Source of the DNA: Bryum argenteum
Lineage: Eukaryota; Streptophyta; Bryopsida; Bryales; Bryaceae
Length of the DNA stretch: 64,000 nucleotides
Direction: 5' to 3'
Assembly: GCA_037043015.1 (NCBI GenBank)
Contig: CM073325.1
Coordinates: 13,495,001 to 13,559,000 of the forward strand
This document shows positions 54,501 through 64,000 of the stretch, in pieces. The stretch's first letter is position 1. Each line of letters starts with the position of its first letter. The translations under genes were made by a program, and so were the position numbers. Under the pieces are notes generated by a model that saw only the letters and a program-made list of their open reading frames with translations, was not told where the DNA came from and did not search any database.

Positions 54501-56502
54501 GGATCATTTACGGCTCCGGAGACCCTAAAGTGCCCATGGAAGGCCGCGAGCGGACTTGCTACTTCCATTGGACGCAATCACTAGAGAAACACACCAAACA
54601 ATACATCGTGCATGAGTTGCAGGATCAACATCGACATCTTTGTAAGCAATACAAAGATGCACGCACCATGGCTGAGGCAGAGACAAGATATTGGGCGATC
54701 CGAGCATGGTGGGCGTCCGCGCAGGCCACCTCTGACGTTGGATTAGGTCACCTCGAACACTGGCTTGCTTTCTGGCACTTCCGATACAGGCAGTGGGGTG
54801 GCTTCATGGAATTGGTGAGTCCACAGTCGCTACAGCAGTTTTTTACACGTGCATGTATGTCTACTAACTCTTTACAATCCATTTACTTTTTTACTATAGA
54901 ATATTCAGCTTTTAGGATTCTTTTCAGTAAGACTTATTTTTAAAAAATTTGAAAAAAATTCTATTTTTAGATCAGACTTGCGGTACAGCAAGTCTAACCC
55001 GCTCCAGACCTCGTGATCAACTTCTTTTGTTACTAAGTCAAATGTCTTTGCACCTTGCGGAAAATAAATATTCTCATGGAGGAGTCAAGAGATGCCTTCA
55101 TGTAACCTTGCGGAATCTATCCATAACAAATGGTTGCAAGCGTCCGCAACAAGGGTGGAGACTTGACGTTGCGTTACCGTTGATGATTATGTTCGTGCTT
55201 TCCTCCAAGTTGTAGGTTACCACGACTTCAACGGAGGTGGTAAGGGTGGTAATGGACCAACATCCGAAGAACTATTACTTCGTGTTGCCCATAAAGCTCA
55301 ACGTCGGGCGATCCATCGAGCCTCACAAAGCGCAAATGTCGAATATCCAGGAGCTGAAAATATTTGTACCCGCGACGCCCACCTTGAGGGGGCCGAGGTG
55401 TTCGGATCCAAGAAACGTAAGGCCGATGTTCCAATCGGAGCTGATGATGAAACGCACAGACCTGACACCGTGAGCTACTCACGTCCGCGAATTGGGAGAA
55501 GGGTTACCCGAGCTTGTGCTGAAAATCTGAGTACTATCCATGAAGTGGATGAAGTTGAGGAGCCATTGACAGTACCATCCACTTTTTTTTGGACCTACTA
55601 TTGAACGTGTGACCGCTGTTCAGGAGACTAAAGTAGACGAGAGGCTGTGGCACATTGCTCGTTTGAGGGAGAATTCTGCCAAGGCTTGTTGGGGTATCAT
55701 GCGAAAGAGTAAAAAAAGATGTGACTCACGAATTATTCAGAAGGGGAAGGCGACCGCAGCTCCAACTTACACTGGAGTATGGCAACGCCCTCAAGAGGGG
55801 CCAAGAAAAATTGATCAGTTCTTCTTTTGTGCGGATGATATTGTGGTGTGTGAAGGGGGTCATCGTCGCAAGTGGATTGAGCCATTCTCTCTAAGCGAGG
55901 ACAGACCTCCTATTCCTTCAATATGGCCTGTAAAGATAGGGACTAACCTTACACGTGATGAAATGGAGGCGTTAGAGAATGCGGGCTTTCGACTACCACA
56001 AAAAGAACGACTTCCTTACGAACCGCACTTTTAATTATGCTTTGCCCCACCAAGAGACTTGTCCCATATTCCAGCCTCCGAGAAGCCGGACGTGTTCCCT
56101 AGGTCAAGAAGATCGAAGAACATGAAACGCATTCCAGCTGTGACTTCAAAGCACATGAAGAATATTGAGTCTGCCACCTCAATGCAGGCCAAAATTCTGA
56201 AGGTGACCATGATCCCGCAGCCTGGTTTTGGATGTATCGTAGACTTGGAGTCGGATTCGGATGCAGTTTATAGACTTTCTATTAGTAAATTCCCGGATTG
56301 CTCATGCCCAGTGTTCAAGAAAACAATCTCTTCGTTAGGACGGAGAGATCCATACCGACCTTGCAAGCACCTATACTACATCACGGTATTGGTTTGCAAA
56401 TTTGATCCGGATGCAGACCTCTTCATCCACGCGGCCACTCTTAGTTTCAATGAGGTGAAGAAGATTTTAGAGGGAGGAATCCTAGACCATGCTACAGATT
56501 AG
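51542..56502 (+). pseudogene. Mutator-like (MULE) transposase gene, decayed and interrupted
   Basis: Exon 1 runs 51542-51881 plus 53181-54822 (a solo LTR-B and one CCCGT removed; the frame continues). It ends at the donor GTGAGT. A Cys/His-rich region (CVGHLQCHNDKC; ACVHIGTHEHP) near 53535-53800 looks like a GCM/WRKY-type or FLYWCH-type zinc finger. The MULE core follows, with FMADSAQANWNAV (probable second catalytic Asp, 54460) and CYFHWTQSLEKHTK. The next exon starts near 54972. It reads CNLAESIHNKWLQ, then HLEGAEVFGSKKRKAD, and finishes with a SWIM zinc finger (CSC near 56300, CKH near 56365), ending TAG 56500-56502. Stops near 55014, 55070, 55165 and 56034 and an extra T in the T-run near 55585 make it inactive. 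Confidence 0.8.
51882..53175 (+). mobile_element. Solo LTR, family B, in the transposase exon
   Basis: 1294 bp from TGTCGCGCACC to GGTTGCGACA with 5-bp duplications CCCGT (51877-51881 and 53176-53180). Removing it joins the transposase frame through LPPPSSGFEYN. It contains four tandem units of about 70 bp at 52570-52800 (shared core GCTAGTGTTGGGGCTTCACC) and the inverted repeat at 52281-52313. Confidence 0.95.
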
Positions 56503-57462
56503 AATGCCTTAAATCTACTCATTTACGTGCGCCATATGTAAGTCCCATGATTGGGTGTATGTGATATTTTTTCACAACTTATTAAATATAATTATACCAG
56601 TACCTACATGTACAACAAACATTGCCAATTTGTCTAACTTGGAGTACTAATCACTTAGTAATATTACCTTAGAAACCAATTGACATTTAGGATTTGAGAT
56701 GTAATGTCGAGTTTTGTAGCTTAAGTGTAACCAAATTCAAGGAATTTAAGCCATATTTTCCACGGGTTTGGGTCACTAAATCCACGGTAATAAGTCAAGA
56801 ATATTCGAATATTCTCGGGAATATTCGAAATTTATTCTCGAATTTTTTTAAATACTATTTTTAGAAACCTAGTTACTAAAAATACAACGTCAGCCCTAAA
56901 AAATCAAAAATCTTACCGCTCACCGCTCACCGCTCACCGCTCAACGCTCACACGGTAGCAACGTCCCTGATTCGTTAAAAAAAATATGTTTAAAATATGG
57001 CTCATTTAGGGTTTTTTTGCAAGGTATAACATAAAACTTGTCACATCGTTTTTGCAAATGACCAAAACTTTTACAACCCTTCACTTTGGAATCATAAATT
57101 AATTCTAGAACGTTGAGTGAATCAATGAACTTCACATCTACAACTTCTTGGTATTTACGTTTCATTGTTGATGATAACATCTTGTTATTAGCCATCTTAA
57201 CAACAAAAATGCAAATGCTATTGAAGATTAAAGCATGAAAAACCGCCTCTCACAATTATTAAGAAAAAAAAAATTATACACATCAACACCAACATTAGCA
57301 ATTTCAAACTATGTCAAATACAAAAGACAAGCTCATTCTCCTACAATGAGTCTCAAAAAATGCATACCCTACTTCCATTCAAACATCTCATATGAAGTGA
57401 TTAATAACCGCTTTTTGACAACACTAAATACAAACAATAACACTAATTATCAACAAGGTTAA
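56503..57462. other. AT-rich intergenic stretch
   Basis: No supported gene. It includes a five-unit run of the 7-mer ACCGCTC near 56918-56950. A minus-strand ORF of 84 codons at 56941-57195 has no recognisable features. The stretch may include the end of the Mutator-like element, but I cannot place an inverted end. Confidence 0.5.
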
Positions 57463-57747
57463 CCCCTAAAATCCAGGAAAACCGATTCGATTTTCTGGGA
57501 TTTCAGGCAGCTCATTTTAAGCATTGAAATTGATATTTTTGCCTAAGATTTTTATGGGGTACTCCCCATATAGTAATGTCTATGTGGTAGAATTTTCAAA
57601 GTCAAATTTTAATTTGATAACCTTTACCTAGAAACTTTAGGTTTCAAGTCCAAATTCCAAAAAGGGCAGTCTAAGATTAAATATTTTTAATATTTTTTTT
57701 TGAAATATGATTATTACCAAATCACTATTCAAATTTCAAAGTACTTG

Positions 57748-60700
57748 CGAAGTTCGCACTTCCGGACCCCAAGCACATATTTATGGGACCGAAGTTCGTA
57801 CTTCCGAGTCTCAAGTTCGTACTTGGGAGTCCCAAATTCGTACTTCGGGGTCCAAGTTCGTACTTCGGGGTCCCAAGTTCGTACTTCGGGGTCCCAAGTT
57901 CGTACTTCGGGGTCCTAAGTTCGTACTTCGGGGTCCCAAGTTCGTACTTGGGGTCCCAAGTTCGTACTTGGGGGTCCCAAGTTCATACTTGGGGGTCCCA
58001 AGTTCGTACTTGCGGGTACCAATTCCGTACTTCCGCGTCCCAAGTTCGTACTTCTGCTTCCCAAGTTCGTACTTGCGAGTCCCAAGTTCGTACTTGCGAG
58101 TCCAAAGTTCGTACTTGCGGGTCCCAAGGTCGTACTTGCGGGTCCCAAGGTCGTACTTGAGGGTCCCAAGTTCATACTTGGGTGTTCCAAATTTCATACC
58201 TGGGGGTCCAAAGTTCGTACTTAGGGGACTAGAGTTCGTATTTATGGGCCCCAAATTCGTACTTGCGGATCCCAAGCTCGTACTTGGGGGTCCCAAGTTC
58301 GTACATGCAGGTCCCAAGTTCGTACTTGGGGGTCCCTCGTTCGTACTTGGGGGTCCCAAAGTCGTACTTGCGGGTCCCAAGGTCGTACTTGCGGGTCCCA
58401 AGTTCATACTTGGGAGTCCCAAATTTCATACCTGGGGGTCCAAAGTTCGTACTTAAGGGATTAGAGTTCGTATTTATGGGCCCCAAATTCGTACTTGCGG
58501 ATCCCAAGCTCGTACTTGGGGGTCCCAAGTTCGTACTTGGGGGTCCCAAGTTCGTACTTGCGGGTCCCAAGTTCGTACTTGGGGGTCCCTGGTTCGTACT
58601 TGGGGGTCCCGAGTTCGTACTTGGGGGTCCCTGGTTCGTACTTGGGGGTCCCGAGTTCGTACTTGCGGGTCCCAAGTTCGTACTTGCGGGTCCCAAGTTC
58701 GTACTTCCGAGTCTCAAGTTCGTACTTGGGGGTCCCAAGTTCAGATTTGCGGGTCCAAGTTCGTCTTGGGGTCCCAAGTTCGTACTTGCGGGTCCCAAGT
58801 TCGTACTTGGGGGTCCCTGGTTCGTACTTGGGGGTCCCAAGTTCGTACTTGCGGGTCCCAAGTTCGTACTTGCGGGTCCCAAGTTCGTACTTCCGAGTCT
58901 CAAGTTAGTACTTGAGGGTCCCAAGTTCGTACTTGGGGGTCCCAAGTTCGTACTTGGGGGTCCCAAGTTCGATCCTGGGCGTCCCAAGTTCGTACTTGCG
59001 GGTCCCAATTCCGTACTTCTGCGTCCCAAGTTCGTACTTCTGCTTCCGAAGTTCGTACTTGTGAGTCCCAAGTTCGTACTTGCGGGTCCCAAATTCGTAC
59101 TTGGGGGTCCCAAGTTCGTACTTGCGGGTCCCAAGTTCGTACCTGCGGGTCCCAAGTTCGTACTTGCGGGTCCCAAGTTCGTACTTGGGAGTCCCAAGTT
59201 CATTCCTGGGGGTCCAAAGTTCGTACTTGCGGGTCCCAAGTTTGTACTTGAGGGTCCCAAGTTCTTACTTCCGAGTCTCAAGTTCGTACTTGGGGGTCCC
59301 AAATTCGTACTTCGCGGTCCCAAGTTCGTTCTTTGGGGTCCCAAGTTCGTACTTGGGGTTCCCAAGTTCGTACTTGGGGATCCCAAGTTCGTACTTCCGC
59401 GTTCCAGGTTCGTACTTCCGTGTCCCAAGTTCGTACTTGCGAGTCCAAAGTTCGTACTTGCGGGTCCCAAGGTCGTACTTGCGGGTCCCAAGTTCGTACT
59501 TGGGAGTCCCAAATTTCATACCTGGGGGTCCGAAGTTCGTACTTAGGGCCTTGAAGTTCGTACTTCGGGTCCCAAGTTCGTACTTGCGGGTCCCAAGTTT
59601 GTACTTGCGGGTCCCAAGTTCGTACTTGCGGGTCCCAAGTTCGTACTTGCGGGTCCCAAGTTCGTACTTGCAGGTCCCAAGTTCGTACTTGCGGGTCCCA
59701 AGTTCGTACTTGCGGGTCCCAATTCCGTACTTCCGCGTCCCAAGTTCGTACTTCTGCTTCCAAAGTTCGTACTTGTGAGTCCCAAGTTCGTACTTGCGAG
59801 TCCCAAGTTCGTTCTTGCGAGTCCCAAGTTCGTACTTGCGATTTCAAAGTTCGTACTTGCGGGTCCCAAGGTCGTACTTGCGGGTCCCAAGGTCGTACTT
59901 GCGGGTCCCAAGTTCATACTTGGGAGTCTCAAATTTCATACCTGGGGGTCAAAAGTTCGTACTTAGGGGTCTAGAGTTCGTATTTATGGGCCCCAAGTTC
60001 GTACTTGGGGGTCCCAAGTTCTTACTTGGGGGTCCCAAGTTCATAGTTGGGGGTCCTTAGTTCGTACTTGCGGGTCCCAAGTTCGTACTTGCGGGTCCCA
60101 AGTTCGTACTTGGGGGTCCCAAGTTCGTACTTGCGGGTCCCTAGTTCGTACTTGAGGTTCTCAAGTTCGTACTTGGGGGTCCCTGGTTCGTACTTGGCAG
60201 TCCCAAGTTCGTACTTGCGGGTCCCAAGTTCGTACTTGGGAGTCCCAAGTTCATTCCTGGGGGTCCAAAGTTCGTACTTGCGGGTCCCAAGTTTGTACTT
60301 GAGGGTCCCAAGTTACCTCCGAGTCTCAAGTTCGTACTTGGGGGTCCCAAGTTCGTACTTCGGGGTCCCAAGTTCGTACTTTGGGGTCCCAAGTTCGTAC
60401 TTGGGGTTCCCAAGTTCGTACTTGGGGGTCCCAAGTTCGTACTTCCGCGTCCCAAGTTCGTACTTCCGCGTCCCAAGTTCGTACTTCCGCGTCCCAAGTT
60501 TCTACTTGCGAGTCCAAAGTTCGTACTTGCGGGTCCCAAGTTCGTACTTGCGGGTCGCAAGTTCGTACCTGGGGGTCGCAAGTTCGTACTTGTGGGTCCC
60601 AAGATCGTACTTGCGGGTCCCAAGGTCGTACTTGGGGGTCCCTAGTTCGTACTTGGGGGTCCCAAGTTCATACTTGGGGGTCCCAAGTTCGTACCTGGGG

Positions 60701-61085
60701 GTCCAAAATTCGTACTTGGGGGTCTAGAGTTTGTATTTATGGGTCCCTAGTTCGTACTTGCGGATCTCAAGCTCGTACTTGGGAGTCCCAAATTCGTACT
60801 TGGGGGTGTCAAGTTCGTACTTGTGGGTCCCAAATTCGTACTTGGTTGTTCTAAGGTTGTACTTGCCGGCCTCAAGTTCTTTCTTGTGGGTCCCTAGTTC
60901 GTATTCGTAGGTCCAAAGTTTATACTTGCGGGTCCTAAGTTCATACTTGGGGGTCTGAGGTTCGTACTTGCGAGTGCCATGTTTGTACTTGCGGGTTCGA
61001 ATCTCGTACTTTCGGGTCCCAAGTTCGTACTTCTGGTCCCAAGTTTGCATTTAGAGATCCCAAGTTTGCATTTAGAGATCCCAAG
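57748..61085. repeat. 21-bp minisatellite, about 155 units
   Basis: The unit is close to CCCAAGTTCGTACTTGCGGGT, with variants (TTGGGGG, TTCGGGG, TTCCGCG) and occasional 20- or 22-base units. Because 21 is a multiple of three, long ORFs stay open in several frames on both strands (427 codons on each at 58229-59546), giving VPSSYLR-type heptads. They have no conserved start or codon signature and are not called coding. A block containing ATTTCATACCTGGGGG recurs at about 58187, 58420, 59506 and 59932, showing higher-order copying. Confidence 0.93.
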
Positions 61086-61089
61086 TTTG

Positions 61090-62133
61090 CATTTAGGCTT
61101 GTAATCAATTATAGTAAAGATGTCTTTTTTATTTAATTTTTAGATATAAATTAGCGTATTCTTAGTGACCTTGTTTGGACTTTAGTTCTATGCACTTACT
61201 TTAACCTCTACACGACCATGGTGTTTTGAGAGCTCCAAACTCTACAACTGCGATTTTATACCTCCTTGTAAACTTTGGAGTATGAAAATTCTTTCCTCAA
61301 TTTTTTGAGAATTTTAACTGTAGGATCTTAAAGATAACTACCATCAAAAGTAGTGTTCAAAATTTCAACTGTTGGATCTTTTCCATTTTTAAGATTATAA
61401 CATTCAAAGTCAATGCAAACGTTTTTTCAGCAGACATAGTCTACTTTGTGCAAAGGATAACATGATGCTTAACATCTCAAACATCTTGCTTATATTTTTT
61501 TCCATGTAGATAACTTAGTTGAGCATTACCATGCAAAATTTTAGACACCCATTTGGCTTTTTGATCCTTCATGCAATTTATTTACTAGAAGAAGGTATAA
61601 ATCAAGGATTTAGTAAACCATGCACCACATTTGTTGTATTTGGTTTAGGGGGAAAATGAATGGTGAGTAGGTGCCTTCATGAGTTTGTGAATTTTGAGAG
61701 AAAAGAAATTCAAAAAATTCCTAAATCCCAAATTTTAGCAAATTGTGAAAGAAAAAATTGTAATATTACAGAAATTTTGGATCTAGTTCTTGTAATATTT
61801 TGAAGGGTGCCCTTGTAGAATTGGTAAAAGTTTTGACTTGGGTCACTTAGAAAACTAAGTATGAAATCAGTCAAGAAAAGATTATTTTTTAAAAATCTCA
61901 AAAAACAGTTAAAAATAAATTTTTTTTTTCTGCCCGCCCCAAAGCTGAAAAAACAAAAATTTGGGTTTAAAAACTCCAAAAGTGGAATTTGACTTTGCAA
62001 TTTTTCCCACATACACCTTGTAGTATAGGGAACATCCAATAAAAATCTTAGGCAAAAATATTGATTCTAACCCCTTCATCTAAGCTGCCCGAAATAGCAA
62101 AAGCCCGATTTGATCCTCAAGGATCTTTAGGGG
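61090..62133. other. AT-rich right part of the piggyBac-like element
   Basis: No supported gene. It ends in the right inverted terminus (about 61950-62133). Confidence 0.55.
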
Positions 62134-64000
62134 TTAATAAAGTGAGAAAAATAGATTCCTAAATTTAGTTGGGATTTCAAGTTAGTACTTGGGGGTCCCT
62201 AGTTTGCACTAGTGGATCCCAAGTTCGTACTTGCGGGTCTCAAGTTAGCAAGGCATTTGTTTTCATACAAGAGCTTGGAGAATTATGTAAATAGAGGAGT
62301 AAGGAAGTATGTTCCGCAGAACTGCCCGCTGTTAAAAAGTACTCTATGGACCACCATACTATTGTAATACTGCTCTTTTATGTTAATTTCAGACCAGTTA
62401 TACTCTACTAAACCCATTACCCCAAATGTGGATTCATATACATATTAATATGTACTCCATTCAGTTAGCTTCCGTAGGCATATCATCAAGGGTAGGTCAA
62501 ACGGGCATTTTATTCACGCCAGACCTACAAGGGTTTGGTGTTCTTATTTATTTATTTATTTATTTATTCCATTCCTTATTCTGATACAGAATCGCATATT
62601 TAAATGCGAAGCAACGTTTCCAAGAAGGACGACTTACAGATTTCACTATTACGTCCATATCACAATACTTTGTCCTCTTAAAAAAAAAATCATCCGTACT
62701 GAACGAGGTCTTGCAAAATAACATCCCAATGTTACGAGGTGTCCTTCTCAAATTTTCACATTCACGTATCTCTAAGTACGCAGTCACAGCTATAGCATAA
62801 TGTAGGTGAGTATTTCCACTTCCTCAATTCTGAATCACAATCCAGGCCCCACAACAGAATATTGCAGGGTCTCGATATTGCAGCCTCTCACAATTGGCTG
62901 ATCCCAGCCTTCAATACTGTAGATTGCCAACTTTCTGGAAAACCACTTTCATGGGTCCAAAACGACCGGCCCGGTCAGAAGCGCAGTTGAATACGTCAGG
63001 TTTGCTTCCAGTGTCCGTGTCTAAATAAATACAGTATGGTGGCGGAAACACGGTTGTGACTGCGGCATTCGAGCTCAAGTGGCTTCCTCGTCGTTGCAGA
63101 ATGCAGATACAGACATTGGCGATGACTTTCAATGCTCTAGAGCATTGTCCCCTGTTATCGCAAACGGAAACAAGAAGAGTAACTCCAACTTATTTAGAGA
63201 TTGGCGTAGGTAAGCAAGCGTGAGTAGAGTGGAGGATGCATGTTTGGAGGTCATCACACCAATGGCAGGAATACTAACCCCTCAGAGTGTCGCAAACGGA
63301 ACTAGCTACTTGGGGGCAATGTTCGGGGAGACTTGGGCTTTATTACAATGACAGCCGGTTGATTTTCACAAAAAAACACATTAATGTCTAGACTCTCATA
63401 CTTGACCAGGCACCTTAAATCAACCACTAGAGTATTCCAAGTCCGCTCACAGGAAAATCATGCTACCTAGGTTCATGATAGTATTTCTCTCAATTGGTAT
63501 CATACATTGATTGGTTCAAACATAATATATAAAAATAACTAAATAAAATAAAAAATATGGTAGTTTCTTCATGATCGGTTTAAGGTGAACCTTCATATCG
63601 GTTAAGTGTATTAGTAACACTTCTGCTTTTAATTTATTTTGTAGTTTACATATTGGAGTTAACATAAGACTTGCCGTTACATTCTCATAACATTTATTTC
63701 TCTTTGAAGAAAAAAACACCCTCCATTGATACACCTCCGATGCCCGAATCACGAGCCTCCTAGTTTAGAATATTCTTCAGGCGGACTCCGACTCCTTATG
63801 TTTAGATCAACAACTTATTGAATTGATCAATAGCAATTCTACAGATTGTAAAGCAACTCATTCGGAGCTTTAGGCATTTCTCTTGCTCCCGCCCGATCAT
63901 AACTTACATCCTTGTTTCTTTCGTTGATGCCCGATCATAATTTACATCGTTGTTCCTTTCCTTGATACTTGTCTCTTCCACTTCTTTGATTTTTGTTTTC
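62134..64000. other. Intergenic sequence, nothing recognised
   Basis: A short stray piece of the 21-bp repeat lies at 62170-62250, outside the piggyBac-like element. A TTTA microsatellite is at 62544-62568. Minus-strand ORFs of 60-80 codons (62560-62787, 62911-63132, 63516-63752) show no family features. Two copies of a 40-base unit starting GCCCGATCATAA lie at 63891-63960. Confidence 0.55.

Larger units (their letters stand above)
57463..62133. mobile_element. PiggyBac-like non-autonomous element with minisatellite filling
   Basis: TTAA lies at both edges (57459-57462 and 62134-62137). The ends are CCCCTAAA on the left and TTTAGGGG on the right, and inverted similarity continues inward for about 190 bp. 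It includes a 23-base identical stretch (57533-57555 against 62039-62061) at nearly equal distance from each end (70 and 72 bases). TTAA duplication and CCC-starting ends are characters of the piggyBac superfamily. No transposase is present; the inside is a 3.3-kb minisatellite plus AT-rich DNA. Arm identity is moderate, so it is old. Confidence 0.62.

Noticed and set aside
56918..56950. Telomere-like 7-mer run
   Set aside because: The unit is ACCGCTC or close, not the plant CCCTAAA, and only about five copies are present.
58229..59546. Two opposite 427-codon ORFs with VPSSYLR or STNLGP repeats
   Set aside because: Both arise from a 21-bp tandem repeat whose period is a multiple of three. 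Several frames on both strands are open alike, with no start context or domain.
57748..61085. CRISPR-like repeat array
   Set aside because: Units are contiguous 21-bp tandem copies with no unique spacers, and the genome is eukaryotic.
62911..63132. Cysteine-containing minus-strand ORF of 73 codons
   Set aside because: No signal peptide pattern, family motif or splice partner could be supported.

Overview
Organism and overall character. The window is eukaryotic and almost certainly from a streptophyte (land plant or close algal relative). It has GT-AG introns, Ty3/gypsy elements of two plant-type lineages (a chromodomain chromovirus primed by initiator tRNA-Met and a Tat/Athila-like element primed by a tRNA-Asp-like site), a Mutator-like transposase with a SWIM zinc finger, and a large amount of nested repetitive DNA. 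I cannot name the species. There is no rRNA, tRNA, CRISPR array or bacterial-style operon. Nearly every ORF belongs to a mobile element. The exceptions are three intron-containing genes on the minus strand between 23.4 and 42.1 kb.

Layout. 1-23451 is one very large Tat-like retroelement (element C) carrying nested insertions. Its 5' LTR is cut by a decayed chromovirus (D1, 1-6772). Its gag is split by a solo LTR of the chromovirus (family A, 9124-10641). Its pol is split by a solo LTR of a second family (B, 12860-15679), which is itself split by another family-A solo LTR (12966-14484). The 3' LTR of C (18807-23451) is about 4.6 kb and carries a broken ORF of about 900 codons.

23452-37080 (minus) is a multi-exon gene broken up by C, by a family-A solo LTR (25775-27294) and by a complete young chromovirus D2 (27734-35840). 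When the insertions are removed at their 5-bp target duplications, nine exons splice in one frame apart from one missing base and two TAG stops. They encode an acidic N-terminus, a ParB/sulfiredoxin-like domain, a linker with a basic nuclear-localisation-like patch, and a circularly permuted (beta-class order) DNA amino-methyltransferase-like domain. This is the most unusual content of the window. Upstream on the same strand lie a small spliced gene (37225-40384) whose large intron holds an 11-unit tandem repeat, and a two-exon acidic protein gene (41249-42022) with a TATA box.

42861-51481 is a candidate long DNA element built of five copies of one AT-rich block in both orientations, bounded by GC-rich palindromic arrays. 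51542-56502 is a decayed Mutator-like transposase gene with a solo LTR-B in its first exon. 57463-62133 is a piggyBac-like element (TTAA duplications, long inverted ends) filled with a 21-bp minisatellite. The remainder to 64000 is AT-rich with nothing I recognise.

How it fits together. The order of events can be read from the nesting: gene first, then C, D2 and a solo LTR into its exons; D1, LTR-A and LTR-B into C; LTR-A into LTR-B. Each insertion whose two edges lie in the window has a perfect 5-bp target duplication: CTCTG, TTAGC, GATGT, ATGCA, GTATT and CCCGT.
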